A stretch of 64,000 nucleotides of DNA from Mytilus trossulus (lineage: Eukaryota > Mollusca > Bivalvia > Mytilida > Mytilidae), in contig NC_086374.1 in NCBI RefSeq assembly GCF_036588685.1, positions 76,630,457 through 76,694,456 of the forward strand, written 5' to 3'. The notes beneath the pieces are model-generated. The model worked only from the letters and a program-made list of their open reading frames with translations. It was not told the DNA's origin and searched no databases. Below are positions 11,589 to 24,049 of this stretch, piece after piece. Each line of letters begins with the position of its first letter. Within the stretch, counting starts at the first letter, position 1. The translations under genes and the position numbers were made by a program.

Positions 11589-12203
11589 TATATACACATA
11601 AATATCAATCATACAATCAATAGACGAGGAAGTGTATTCATTTACAATCATATCGTCACCCGACGATTTGTTATTTTTTACATTTTTTATAGCTTTTGAT
11701 ATTTCTTCAGCTGTAATACTTTCATTTAACATAGAATTTGAAGATTCTTGGCTAACATCATTGTTAATATCATACGTATCTCCTTCATACTTATTCTTGT
11801 TTATATCTTAAAAAAAAAGGAAACAATGACTCAGTGGTGATATTAAAATTGTTTTTATGTTTAACTTTATTCCAAATTTTCCAAAATTCCCTGGGGTTTT
11901 TGAATCTCATATTTCTCATCTTAGTGCGCAAGTTTTCGTTATATAGTTTAATATTCTCATCCATGACTTTTTTGTAATGTTTTTCTGACTGTCGAAGTCT
12001 TTCCTTAAATAAATTAGAGCCTTAGTGTTTATAAAGTCTTCTGCTTTTTCTAAATTCTTGTCTAACCTTTTTACAGTCTTTATTAAACCAATCTTTGTTT
12101 GAAAAATTCCCTTCCCTGCCAATATTTTTTGATTTTTTTGTAAATACCCCAAAAGTATCTTTTACAGCACTCAATAATACAGTCGTAATAAAAAATTATC
12201 ACT
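11589..12203 (-). pseudogene. LINE ORF2 connector and start of reverse transcriptase
   Basis: Minus-strand remnants lie in several frames. A basic connector (KKSWMRILNYITKTC and preceding residues, about 12,150-11,916) leads to the RT entry segment LNESITAEEISKAIKNVKNN at 11,732, followed by KSSGDDMIVNEY. This is the usual region between endonuclease and RT in LINEs. Frames change near the A9 run at 11,810-11,818 and near 12,020. Confidence 0.7.
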
Positions 12204-12651
12204 AGAATCATATTCAAAACAGTGTGGTCCTGGCCATTGATTTGACGACCTAAATTATCCCATTGACTGGGACAGATTAGGTGAACGTTTGTCGGTAACA
12301 ATCACTGCTCACTATGTACTTGTTAAAGACACTGAATCTGTGGGGTCACCAAAGGTTCTCAACACCTAAATAAAGCAATTTGAAAAACGAATCCAGAATA
12401 ATACGATGTGTTGATTTATATCAATAATATAAATCAAAACATAAAGGTTATTCCTGAATAATTTTTCGAATAATTTTATTATTAAAGGCGTTAAGAACCT
12501 TTGGTGACCCCACAGTTTAAATTCTATAATAAGTAAGAAGTGAGCAATGCTCGTTACAGACCAACGTTCACCTAATCTGTCCGAGTCAATGGGATAATTT
12601 AGGTCGTCAATCAATGGCCAGGACCACACTGTTTTGAAAATGATTCTATCT
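12204..12651. mobile_element. foldback (long inverted repeat) element inserted in the LINE
   Basis: Two ~160-bp arms (about 12,204-12,363 and 12,489-12,651) are inverted copies with modest divergence. They share 'cagtgtggtcctggccat', 'taaattatcccattgac' and 'ctttggtgaccccaca'. The loop of about 125 bp is AT-rich and has no ORF. The arms start inside LINE sequence, so a few bases of LINE may be included. The transcript would form a strong hairpin. Minus-strand open frames across the arms are partly LINE and partly foldback. Confidence 0.75.
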
Positions 12652-13146
12652 ACAGTAACTTGATCAACTGAACTTAAATCATCATATTTGGACATAACAT
12701 TTAACAATAATTCGTTTACTTTATCAACATCAATGTTGTTTTTGTATTCATTTGTCTTTTCGTGTTTCCATTTGCCAATGTGTACATTTTTGTCATTAAT
12801 TACTTCGCTTTCACCTTGTGTAACATTACAACCATTTACAGTTAAAGACAAGCACAAAGGAACGTGTATATCTGAGAATAAATTACAAAAATCAGAAACT
12901 TCAAAATCATCTATACTTTACATAAAATATTAGCAGTACATACAATATAATCTACTACACTAATACTTCGACTTGTTGGTTTACCAAGTATTCGGTCTTT
13001 ACCGACTCTTCCGTTTAAAATATACATGTTATTAATTTTACAAAATTCTTTCATATGTATTGACAACAGTATCAGAACTATTACGTATTCTTGGTATCTT
13101 AAGATCGTCTAAGACATGAATATCATTAAACTCATTTACATCTATA
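12652..13146 (-). pseudogene. LINE endonuclease domain, distal part (single copy)
   Basis: This continues the endonuclease from the first tandem copy: after FEEHLTD it reads into IDVNEFNDIHVLDD, and further downstream (12,857-12,690) VNGCNVTQGESEV and SKYDDLSSVDQVTVDRI. It holds the end of the APE-like nuclease and the start of the connector. It is the only copy of this part, which shows that the amplified segment stops here. Confidence 0.7.
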
Positions 13147-14572
13147 AAATCGGTTAAATGTTCTTCGAAATCAGATATATTAAAAAAAATCTTGTGTATT
13201 TGCAGTGCGACTATTGAAATCACCAAGAAGAAAAATACAGTTACTATTCTTTTGTAATTCAAGAAATTCTATTTCAATTTCTGACATCGCATTTTTAGAC
13301 GTATAACGAGTATTTTCAGGCAGGATATACACTATACCCATTATTATATCATCTTCAGTTCTAAATAATATTCTATCTACTCTAAACCATAAAAAAAAAA
13401 GGACAATCGGTTTCTATACAATGAATAAATTTTGCATACTGTGATCTATAGCCTAAAGCTATCCCACCTGATCTAAAGCTAGTAAATTTTTTCCTGTTTT
13501 TATAATGAAATGTAAAATCTTCAAAACTAATTTCATCTAAATCGTCCAATTTTGTTTCAGTAAGACATAAAACATCATTACATTTTAATAAATCTCTAAA
13601 TTCTTGATACAGTAGTTTCCGTTTTAATCCACAAACATTTAATGACAATAGATGAACAAATGTGAGAGTTCCATCTGAATGATTTAAACTGTCTTTTAAA
13701 GTGTCCGTTAAACCTCCACGGTTTACCTAGCTATGTTTTCCACGTCTACGAGGGGCTCCACGGGGACGGTTGTTGTTCTGTTGAGGACCTCTGCGGGATG
13801 GTTCTTTCTGTCGTGCGCCTTCTGTTTATTGTTGTTTTCTTATGTCTGTTTCCATGTGACGATCGGTAGGTGGTCCAATGTCTTTGCCGTTAATAAGCAG
13901 CTTGTCTCGTTTGAAGTGCGTCTTCTGTCCTTGTTTTTTGCCTCCTTATAATATGACCAGAGAGTTTGCGGCGGTCATTAACCTCTTTCGGGAACTGTTC
14001 ATTCATCCCAAATTTGGTATCTTTGAGGTTTCGCGCAAAAAATCTGACCAATTCGCGATCTTTGAAATTTTTAAATCTGCATACTATTGGTCTGGTCATA
14101 TAAGTGTCTCTGTCGTCGATTTTAATTTGTGTTTTTTTTCCCAAATCTATGTGCGCGGTGAAAGTCCATTACAATATCCATTTTCATATTTATTTTCATA
14201 GAGTCCTTTATAATGTCTTCAGTTTGCTCTGATGTTTAATTTTCGGAAAGTTCAGGTATACCCGAGAACACAAGGTTTTCCCTCATAGACCTTGTTTGTA
14301 AGTCTACATGTCGCTCATGTAATTCGTCCATATCAGTCCTCAGAAAATCGAAACCGTTAATCATTTCACCGTGTTCACCTTTAATTTCCGTGATTGTTTT
14401 TTTAAGATATTCACTCTCAGATTTACTACTTTCAAAATTTTGGTTCATAAACTCCATACTTTTTTCAACTTCATCAATTCGTTTTGAGCCTTTCTCTACA
14501 GTTTTTGTTAAACTTTTAACAATGATTTCAAAATTTCCAATCTTTTTGGTTAATTCATCAATTATACTATTT
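13147..14572 (-). repeat. tandem copy 1 (1,426 bp, 38-bp deletion)
   Basis: Leftmost copy, directly joined to the single-copy end of the endonuclease. Endonuclease start MSLNVCGLKRKLLYQEF at 13,648; ORF1 RNA-binding domain at 14,144-13,890; coiled coil at 14,569-14,236. It lacks 38 bp of the inter-ORF spacer near 13,659 and has a T at 13,296 where the other copies have C. The nuclease frame breaks at A10 (13,391-13,400) and again at A8 (13,182-13,189). On either side of these runs the protein continues in another frame, including the GDFNSR motif of the APE fold. Confidence 0.85.
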
Positions 14573-16027
14573 AAATCGGTTAAATGTTCTTCGAAATCAG
14601 ATATATTAAAAAAAATCTTGTGTATTTGCAGTGCGACTATTGAAATCACCAAGAAGAAAAATACAGTTACTATTCTTTTGTAATTCAAGAAATTCTATTT
14701 CAATTTCTGACATCGCATTTTCAGACGTATAACGAGTATTTTCAGGCAGGATATACACTATACCCATTATTATATCATCTTCAGTTCTAAATAATATTCT
14801 ATCTACTCTAAACCATAAAAAAAAAAGGACAATCGGTTTCTATACAATGAATAAATTTTGCATACTGTGATCTATAGCCTAAAGCTATCCCACCTGATCT
14901 AAAGCTAGTAAATTTTTTCCTGTTTTTATAATGAAATGTAAAATCTTCAAAACTAATTTCATCTAAATCGTCCAATTTTGTTTCAGTAAGACATAAAACA
15001 TCATTACATTTTAATAAATCTCTAAATTCTTGATACAGTAGTTTCCGTTTTAATCCACAAACATTTAATGACAATAGATGAACAATATCTTTGTTTACAT
15101 GATTATAATTACTACTAGTGTTAATGTGAGAGTTCCATCTGAATGATTTAAACTGTCTTTTAAAGTGTCCGTTAAACCTCCACGGTTTACCTAGCTATGT
15201 TTTCCACGTCTACGAGGGGCTCCACGGGGACGGTTGTTGTTCTGTTGAGGACCTCTGCGGGATGGTTCTTTCTGTCGTGCGCCTTCTGTTTATTGTTGTT
15301 TTCTTATGTCTGTTTCCATGTGACGATCGGTAGGTGGTCCAATGTCTTTGCCGTTAATAAGCAGCTTGTCTCGTTTGAAGTGCGTCTTCTGTCCTTGTTT
15401 TTTGCCTCCTTATAATATGACCAGAGAGTTTGCGGCGGTCATTAACCTACTGTTCATTCATCCCAAATTTGGTATCTTTGAGGTTTCGCGCAAAAAATCT
15501 GACCAATTCGCGATCTTTGAAATTTTTAAATCTGCATACTATTGGTCTGGTCATATAAGTGTCTCTGTCGTCGATTTTAATTTGTGTTTTTTTTCCCAAA
15601 TCTATGTGCGCGGTGAAAGTCCATTACAATATCCATTTTCATATTTATTTTCATAGAGTCCTTTATAATGTCTTCAGTTTGCTCTGATGTTTAATTTTCG
15701 GAAAGTTCAGGTATACCCGAGAACACAAGGTTTTCCCTCATAGACCTTGTTTGTAAGTCTACATGTCGCTCATGTAATTCGTCCATATCAGTCCTCAGAA
15801 AATCGAAACCGTTAATCATTTCACCGTGTTCACCTTTAATTTCCGTGATTGTTTTTTTAAGATATTCACTCTCAGATTTACTACTTTCAAAATTTTGGTT
15901 CATAAACTCCATACTTTTTTCAACTTCATCAATTCGTTTTGAGCCTTTCTCTACAGTTTTTGTTAAACTTTTAACAATGATTTCAAAATTTCCAATCTTT
16001 TTGGTTAATTCATCAATTATACTATTT
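14573..16027 (-). repeat. tandem copy 2 (1,455 bp, 9-bp deletion)
   Basis: Same content as copy 1 with the complete spacer. Endonuclease start at 15,074; ORF1 coiled coil at 16,024-15,691. Nine bases are missing near 15,449 in the ORF1 RNA-binding domain, an in-frame loss of three residues. The A10 frame break is present. Confidence 0.85.
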
Positions 16028-17491
16028 AAATCGGTTAAATGTTCTTCGAAATCAGATATATTAAAAAAAATCTTGTGTATTTGCAGTGCGACTATTGAAA
16101 TCACCAAGAAGAAAAATACAGTTACTATTCTTTTGTAATTCAAGAAATTCTATTTCAATTTCTGACATCGCATTTTCAGACGTATAACGAGTATTTTCAG
16201 GCAGGATATACACTATACCCATTATTATATCATCTTCAGTTCTAAATAATATTCTATCTACTCTAAACCATAAAAAAAAAAGGACAATCGGTTTCTATAC
16301 AATGAATAAATTTTGCATACTGTGATCTATAGCCTAAAGCTATCCCACCTGATCTAAAGCTAGTAAATTTTTTCCTGTTTTTATAATGAAATGTAAAATC
16401 TTCAAAACTAATTTCATCTAAATCGTCCAATTTTGTTTCAGTAAGACATAAAACATCATTACATTTTAATAAATCTCTAAATTCTTGATACAGTAGTTTC
16501 CGTTTTAATCCACAAACATTTAATGACAATAGATGAACAATATCTTTGTTTACATGATTATAATTACTACTAGTGTTAATGTGAGAGTTCCATCTGAATG
16601 ATTTAAACTGTCTTTTAAAGTGTCCGTTAAACCTCCACGGTTTACCTAGCTATGTTTTCCACGTCTACGAGGGGCTCCACGGGGACGGTTGTTGTTCTGT
16701 TGAGGACCTCTGCGGGATGGTTCTTTCTGTCGTGCGCCTTCTGTTTATTGTTGTTTTCTTATGTCTGTTTCCATGTGACGATCGGTAGGTGGTCCAATGT
16801 CTTTGCCGTTAATAAGCAGCTTGTCTCGTTTGAAGTGCGTCTTCTGTCCTTGTTTTTTGCCTCCTTATAATATGACCAGAGAGTTTGCGGCGGTCATTAA
16901 CCTCTTTCGGGAACTGTTCATTCATCCCAAATTTGGTATCTTTGAGGTTTCGCGCAAAAAATCTGACCAATTCGCGATCTTTGAAATTTTTAAATCTGCA
17001 TACTATTGGTCTGGTCATATAAGTGTCTCTGTCGTCGATTTTAATTTGTGTTTTTTTTCCCAAATCTATGTGCGCGGTGAAAGTCCATTACAATATCCAT
17101 TTTCATATTTATTTTCATAGAGTCCTTTATAATGTCTTCAGTTTGCTCTGATGTTTAATTTTCGGAAAGTTCAGGTATACCCGAGAACACAAGGTTTTCC
17201 CTCATAGACCTTGTTTGTAAGTCTACATGTCGCTCATGTAATTCGTCCATATCAGTCCTCAGAAAATCGAAACCGTTAATCATTTCACCGTGTTCACCTT
17301 TAATTTCCGTGATTGTTTTTTTAAGATATTCACTCTCAGATTTACTACTTTCAAAATTTTGGTTCATAAACTCCATACTTTTTTCAACTTCATCAATTCG
17401 TTTTGAGCCTTTCTCTACAGTTTTTGTTAAACTTTTAACAATGATTTCAAAATTTCCAATCTTTTTGGTTAATTCATCAATTATACTATTT
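16028..17491 (-). repeat. tandem copy 3 (1,464 bp)
   Basis: Full-length copy. Endonuclease 16,529-16,028 (frame broken at A10), ORF1 RNA-binding domain 17,063-16,809 (VCRFKNFKDRELVRFFARNL), coiled coil 17,488-17,155 with ELHERHVDLQTRSMRENL, the hinge motif typical of L1-type ORF1 proteins. Confidence 0.85.
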
Positions 17492-18955
17492 AAATCGGTT
17501 AAATGTTCTTCGAAATCAGATATATTAAAAAAAATCTTGTGTATTTGCAGTGCGACTATTGAAATCACCAAGAAGAAAAATACAGTTACTATTCTTTTGT
17601 AATTCAAGAAATTCTATTTCAATTTCTGACATCGCATTTTCAGACGTATAACGAGTATTTTCAGGCAGGATATACACTATACCCATTATTATATCATCTT
17701 CAGTTCTAAATAATATTCTATCTACTCTAAACCATAAAAAAAAAAGGACAATCGGTTTCTATACAATGAATAAATTTTGCATACTGTGATCTATAGCCTA
17801 AAGCTATCCCACCTGATCTAAAGCTAGTAAATTTTTTCCTGTTTTTATAATGAAATGTAAAATCTTCAAAACTAATTTCATCTAAATCGTCCAATTTTGT
17901 TTCAGTAAGACATAAAACATCATTACATTTTAATAAATCTCTAAATTCTTGATACAGTAGTTTCCGTTTTAATCCACAAACATTTAATGACAATAGATGA
18001 ACAATATCTTTGTTTACATGATTATAATTACTACTAGTGTTAATGTGAGAGTTCCATCTGAATGATTTAAACTGTCTTTTAAAGTGTCCGTTAAACCTCC
18101 ACGGTTTACCTAGCTATGTTTTCCACGTCTACGAGGGGCTCCACGGGGACGGTTGTTGTTCTGTTGAGGACCTCTGCGGGATGGTTCTTTCTGTCGTGCG
18201 CCTTCTGTTTATTGTTGTTTTCTTATGTCTGTTTCCATGTGACGATCGGTAGGTGGTCCAATGTCTTTGCCGTTAATAAGCAGCTTGTCTCGTTTGAAGT
18301 GCGTCTTCTGTCCTTGTTTTTTGCCTCCTTATAATATGACCAGAGAGTTTGCGGCGGTCATTAACCTCTTTCGGGAACTGTTCATTCATCCCAAATTTGG
18401 TATCTTTGAGGTTTCGCGCAAAAAATCTGACCAATTCGCGATCTTTGAAATTTTTAAATCTGCATACTATTGGTCTGGTCATATAAGTGTCTCTGTCGTC
18501 GATTTTAATTTGTGTTTTTTTTCCCAAATCTATGTGCGCGGTGAAAGTCCATTACAATATCCATTTTCATATTTATTTTCATAGAGTCCTTTATAATGTC
18601 TTCAGTTTGCTCTGATGTTTAATTTTCGGAAAGTTCAGGTATACCCGAGAACACAAGGTTTTCCCTCATAGACCTTGTTTGTAAGTCTACATGTCGCTCA
18701 TGTAATTCGTCCATATCAGTCCTCAGAAAATCGAAACCGTTAATCATTTCACCGTGTTCACCTTTAATTTCCGTGATTGTTTTTTTAAGATATTCACTCT
18801 CAGATTTACTACTTTCAAAATTTTGGTTCATAAACTCCATACTTTTTTCAACTTCATCAATTCGTTTTGAGCCTTTCTCTACAGTTTTTGTTAAACTTTT
18901 AACAATGATTTCAAAATTTCCAATCTTTTTGGTTAATTCATCAATTATACTATTT
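17492..18955 (-). repeat. tandem copy 4 (1,464 bp)
   Basis: Full-length copy with no difference from copy 3 that I noticed. Endonuclease start at 17,993; ORF1 RNA-binding domain 18,527-18,273; coiled coil 18,952-18,619. Confidence 0.85.
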
Positions 18956-20419
18956 AAATCGGTTAAATGTTCTTCGAAATCAGATATATTAAAAAAAATC
19001 TTGTGTATTTGCAGTGCGACTATTGAAATCACCAAGAAGAAAAATACAGTTACTATTCTTTTGTAATTCAAGAAATTCTATTTCAATTTCTGACATCGCA
19101 TTTTCAGACGTATAACGAGTATTTTCAGGCAGGATATACACTATACCCATTATTATATCATCTTCAGTTCTAAATAATATTCTATCTACTCTAAACCATA
19201 AAAAAAAAAGGACAATCGGTTTCTATACAATGAATAAATTTTGCATACTGTGATCTATAGCCTAAAGCTATCCCACCTGATCTAAAGCTAGTAAATTTTT
19301 TCCTGTTTTTATAATGAAATGTAAAATCTTCAAAACTAATTTCATCTAAATCGTCCAATTTTGTTTCAGTAAGACATAAAACATCATTACATTTTAATAA
19401 ATCTCTAAATTCTTGATACAGTAGTTTCCGTTTTAATCCACAAACATTTAATGACAATAGATGAACAATATCTTTGTTTACATGATTATAATTACTACTA
19501 GTGTTAATGTGAGAGTTCCATCTGAATGATTTAAACTGTCTTTTAAAGTGTCCGTTAAACCTCCACGGTTTACCTAGCTATGTTTTCCACGTCTACGAGG
19601 GGCTCCACGGGGACGGTTGTTGTTCTGTTGAGGACCTCTGCGGGATGGTTCTTTCTGTCGTGCGCCTTCTGTTTATTGTTGTTTTCTTATGTCTGTTTCC
19701 ATGTGACGATCGGTAGGTGGTCCAATGTCTTTGCCGTTAATAAGCAGCTTGTCTCGTTTGAAGTGCGTCTTCTGTCCTTGTTTTTTGCCTCCTTATAATA
19801 TGACCAGAGAGTTTGCGGCGGTCATTAACCTCTTTCGGGAACTGTTCATTCATCCCAAATTTGGTATCTTTGAGGTTTCGCGCAAAAAATCTGACCAATT
19901 CGCGATCTTTGAAATTTTTAAATCTGCATACTATTGGTCTGGTCATATAAGTGTCTCTGTCGTCGATTTTAATTTGTGTTTTTTTTCCCAAATCTATGTG
20001 CGCGGTGAAAGTCCATTACAATATCCATTTTCATATTTATTTTCATAGAGTCCTTTATAATGTCTTCAGTTTGCTCTGATGTTTAATTTTCGGAAAGTTC
20101 AGGTATACCCGAGAACACAAGGTTTTCCCTCATAGACCTTGTTTGTAAGTCTACATGTCGCTCATGTAATTCGTCCATATCAGTCCTCAGAAAATCGAAA
20201 CCGTTAATCATTTCACCGTGTTCACCTTTAATTTCCGTGATTGTTTTTTTAAGATATTCACTCTCAGATTTACTACTTTCAAAATTTTGGTTCATAAACT
20301 CCATACTTTTTTCAACTTCATCAATTCGTTTTGAGCCTTTCTCTACAGTTTTTGTTAAACTTTTAACAATGATTTCAAAATTTCCAATCTTTTTGGTTAA
20401 TTCATCAATTATACTATTT
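18956..20419 (-). repeat. tandem copy 5 (1,464 bp)
   Basis: Full-length copy. Endonuclease start at 19,457; ORF1 RNA-binding domain 19,991-19,737; coiled coil 20,416-20,083. Confidence 0.85.
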
Positions 20420-21883
20420 AAATCGGTTAAATGTTCTTCGAAATCAGATATATTAAAAAAAATCTTGTGTATTTGCAGTGCGACTATTGAAATCACCAAG
20501 AAGAAAAATACAGTTACTATTCTTTTGTAATTCAAGAAATTCTATTTCAATTTCTGACATCGCATTTTCAGACGTATAACGAGTATTTTCAGGCAGGATA
20601 TACACTATACCCATTATTATATCATCTTCAGTTCTAAATAATATTCTATCTACTCTAAACCATAAAAAAAAAAGGACAATCGGTTTCTATACAATGAATA
20701 AATTTTGCATACTGTGATCTATAGCCTAAAGCTATCCCACCTGATCTAAAGCTAGTAAATTTTTTCCTGTTTTTATAATGAAATGTAAAATCTTCAAAAC
20801 TAATTTCATCTAAATCGTCCAATTTTGTTTCAGTAAGACATAAAACATCATTACATTTTAATAAATCTCTAAATTCTTGATACAGTAGTTTCCGTTTTAA
20901 TCCACAAACATTTAATGACAATAGATGAACAATATCTTTGTTTACATGATTATAATTACTACTAGTGTTAATGTGAGAGTTCCATCTGAATGATTTAAAC
21001 TGTCTTTTAAAGTGTCCGTTAAACCTCCACGGTTTACCTAGCTATGTTTTCCACGTCTACGAGGGGCTCCACGGGGACGGTTGTTGTTCTGTTGAGGACC
21101 TCTGCGGGATGGTTCTTTCTGTCGTGCGCCTTCTGTTTATTGTTGTTTTCTTATGTCTGTTTCCATGTGACGATCGGTAGGTGGTCCAATGTCTTTGCCG
21201 TTAATAAGCAGCTTGTCTCGTTTGAAGTGCGTCTTCTGTCCTTGTTTTTTGCCTCCTTATAATATGACCAGAGAGTTTGCGGCGGTCATTAACCTCTTTC
21301 GGGAACTGTTCATTCATCCCAAATTTGGTATCTTTGAGGTTTCGCGCAAAAAATCTGACCAATTCGCGATCTTTGAAATTTTTAAATCTGCATACTATTG
21401 GTCTGGTCATATAAGTGTCTCTGTCGTCGATTTTAATTTGTGTTTTTTTTCCCAAATCTATGTGCGCGGTGAAAGTCCATTACAATATCCATTTTCATAT
21501 TTATTTTCATAGAGTCCTTTATAATGTCTTCAGTTTGCTCTGATGTTTAATTTTCGGAAAGTTCAGGTATACCCGAGAACACAAGGTTTTCCCTCATAGA
21601 CCTTGTTTGTAAGTCTACATGTCGCTCATGTAATTCGTCCATATCAGTCCTCAGAAAATCGAAACCGTTAATCATTTCACCGTGTTCACCTTTAATTTCC
21701 GTGATTGTTTTTTTAAGATATTCACTCTCAGATTTACTACTTTCAAAATTTTGGTTCATAAACTCCATACTTTTTTCAACTTCATCAATTCGTTTTGAGC
21801 CTTTCTCTACAGTTTTTGTTAAACTTTTAACAATGATTTCAAAATTTCCAATCTTTTTGGTTAATTCATCAATTATACTATTT
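20420..21883 (-). repeat. tandem copy 6 (1,464 bp)
   Basis: Full-length copy. Endonuclease start at 20,921; ORF1 RNA-binding domain 21,455-21,201; coiled coil 21,880-21,547. Confidence 0.85.
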
Positions 21884-23344
21884 AAATCGGTTAAATGTTC
21901 TTCGAAATCAGATATATTAAAAAAAATCTTGTGTATTTGCAGTGCGACTATTGAAATCACCAAGAAGAAAAATACAGTTACTATTCTTTTGTAATTCAAG
22001 AAATTCTATTTCAATTTCTGACATCGCATTTTCAGACGTATAACGAGTATTTTCAGGCAGGATATACACTATACCCATTATTATATCATCTTCAGTTCTA
22101 AATAATATTCTATCTACTCTAAACCATAAAAAAAAAAGGACAATCGGTTTCTATACAATGAATAAATTTTGCATACTGTGATCTATAGCCTAAAGCTATC
22201 TCACCTGATCTAAAGCTAGTAAATTTTTTCCTGTTTTTATAATGAAATGTAAAATCTTCAAAACTAATTTCATCTAAATCGTCCAATTTTGTTTCAGTAA
22301 GACATAAAACATCATTACATTTTAATAAATCTCTAAATTCTTGATACAGTAGTTTCCGTTTTAATCCACAAACATTTAATGACAATAGATGAACAATATC
22401 TTTGTTTACATGATTATAATTACTACTAGTGTTAATGTGAGAGTTCCATCTGAATGATTTAAACTGTCTTTTAAAGTGTCCGTTAAACCTCCACGGTTTA
22501 CCTAGCTATGTTTTCCACGTCTACGAGGGGCTCCACGGGGACGGTTGTTGTTCTGTTGAGGACCTCTGCGGGATGGTTCTTTCTGTCGTGCGCCTTCTGT
22601 TTATTGTTGTTTTCTTATGTCTGTTTCCATGTGACGATCGGTAGGTGGTCCAATGTCTTTGCCGTTAATAAGCAGCTTGTCTCGTTTGAAGTGCGTCTTC
22701 TGTCCTTGTTTTTTGCCTCCTTATAATATGACCAGAGAGTTTGCGGCGGTCATTAACCTCTTTCGGGAACTGTTCATTCATCCCAAATTTGGTATCTTTG
22801 AGGTTTCGCGCAAAAAATCTGACCAATTCGCGATCTTTGAAATTTTTAAATCTGCATACTATTGGTCTGGTCATATAAGTGTCTCTGTCGTCGATTTTAA
22901 TTTGTGGTTTTTTTCCCAAATCTATGTGCGCGGTGAAAGTCCATTACAATATCCATTTTCATATTTATTCTCATAGAGTCCTTTATAATGTCTTCAGTTT
23001 GCTCTGATGTTTAATTTTCGGAAAGTTCAGGTATACCCGAGAACACAAGGTTTTCCCTCATAGACCTTGTTTGTAAGTCTACATGTCGCTCATGTAATTC
23101 GTCCATATCAGTCCTCAGAAAATCGAAACCGTTAATCATTTCACCGTGTTCACCTTTAATTTCCGTGATTGTTTTTTTAAGATATTCACTCTCAGATTTA
23201 CTACTTTCAAAATTTTGGTTCATAAACTCCATACTTTTTTCAACTTCATCAATTCGTTTTGAGCCTTTCTCTACAGTTTTTGTTAAACTTTTAACAATGA
23301 TTTCAAAATTTCCAATCTTTTTGGTTAATTCATCAATTATACTA
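21884..23344 (-). repeat. tandem copy 7 (1,461 bp), joined to the ORF1 N-terminus
   Basis: Rightmost copy and the one with most private changes: T at 22,201 (Gly to Glu in the nuclease SGGIALGY motif), G at 22,907 and C at 22,970. Coiled coil at 23,344-23,011. Its outer side continues into the unique ORF1 N-terminus without the three-T junction, as expected for the original 5' boundary. Confidence 0.85.
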
Positions 23345-23790
23345 GACAGTTTTTTAAATATTTTTCAACTTTCTGAACCCAAAAATCTATTTTATCACCG
23401 GATTCGCTGCCTTGATTTAAAGTGGATTGCATAATTGGCGGGGGCATCGAATGACTCGGGCTCTGAGAGGGTACGGGATAATATCCTGACATAGGAGACA
23501 TCTGTTGAAAAACCGGAGATGCGAAATTTTGTTGAGGCTGAATAAAGTGCTGCATGTTTTGTTTTCCCTGTATCATTTGACAAGAGTCATAAGAGGTCAT
23601 AGTGGAAGAAGAATTAAGGTAATATGGGATCAATTTTGTTTTGTACTGCTGTCGATTGTTTATTTACATTTTTAACTTTGTGAGTACTACTCTTTTTTGT
23701 TTGTTTTTGTTTTTGAGGTTTCTCACCGCTGATATTTTAATTCTTCGAATTTTTCCTTTTACGAGTCCCATTTCCATCCTTTTTTGAATT
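23345..23790 (-). pseudogene. LINE ORF1 N-terminus (single copy)
   Basis: From about 23,790 the minus strand encodes a Lys/Gln-rich leader, then a Pro/Ser/Met-rich segment (QQNFASPVFQQMSPMSGYYP) and a helix GDKIDFWVQKVEKYLK that leads into the coiled coil of copy 7. A one-base frame break falls in the A/T-rich junction near 23,350. The low-complexity N-terminus followed by coiled coil and RNA-binding domain is a common LINE ORF1 layout. Frame changes near 23,630 keep it from being one intact ORF. Confidence 0.65.
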
Positions 23791-24040
23791 CATACAGTAT
23801 CACAAGTCAGTTCATTCGTATATTCACAAGAATAAATTCTCACAATATAATTTCAAAGTTCATTTCTATAAATTTCGTTATTTTTTTAACGAAGCAAAAA
23901 AATAACGTCCATAATGTTCAAGCGCATATACTCCATTGTACAAGTGTTCATTAATGGCACCAAGCCCTACATGCAATTTAGTATGAATCTTATTCTCATA
24001 ACCATTCCCTCGTGAAAATTTTGTTGTAACTACACAAATT
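23791..24040. other. flank without recognised features
   Basis: AT-rich sequence upstream of the LINE 5' end. It may include the LINE 5' UTR. I see no gene or repeat that I can name. Confidence 0.3.
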
Positions 24041-24049
24041 GAGATTCTA

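Larger units (their letters stand above)
13147..23344 (-). repeat. macrosatellite: seven tandem copies of a LINE ORF1-endonuclease segment
   Basis: The period is 1,464 bp (copies 3 to 6 exact; copy 1 lacks 38 bp, copy 2 lacks 9 bp, copy 7 ends 3 bp short). Each copy holds, on the minus strand, the ORF1 coiled coil, the ORF1 RNA-binding C-terminal domain, an inter-ORF spacer and the first ~60% of the APE-type endonuclease. Every junction joins the nuclease (EEHLTD) to ORF1 (SIIDELTKK) with the same three extra T's on the plus strand. Copies are almost identical by eye; only a handful of substitutions were seen, mostly in copy 7. The outer flanks are the unique LINE parts that would normally adjoin, so the segment was duplicated in place and not re-inserted. 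Confidence 0.9.
8278..23790 (-). mobile_element. APE-type non-LTR retrotransposon (LINE), internally amplified and interrupted
   Basis: One minus-strand element explains all coding remnants here. 5' to 3': ORF1 N-terminus (23,790-23,345), seven tandem copies of an ORF1-to-endonuclease segment (23,344-13,147), the rest of the endonuclease (13,146-12,660), connector and reverse transcriptase (12,150-8,600), a Cys/His tail and a 3' end of short ATTC repeats. A foldback insertion (12,204-12,651) and a Tc1/mariner insertion (10,298-11,586) split it. Removing these and six extra copies leaves about 5 kb, normal for a LINE. ORF1 resembles the L1-type coiled coil plus RNA-binding protein; I do not assign a clade. 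The RT active site and several frames are broken, so it is not autonomous as assembled. Confidence 0.85.

Noticed and set aside
13038-13262. ORF starting MNYKRIVTVFFFLV, repeated in every tandem copy with a membrane-like N-terminus
   Set aside because: The first ~25 residues are a shifted frame of the LINE endonuclease (true frame contains GDFNSR). The apparent membrane helix is an artefact of the frame break at the A8 run.
13733-14201. Plus-strand ORFs (72 and 107 codons) repeated in each tandem copy
   Set aside because: They are antisense to the ORF1 RNA-binding domain and inter-ORF spacer. Their repetition follows from the array, not from coding function.
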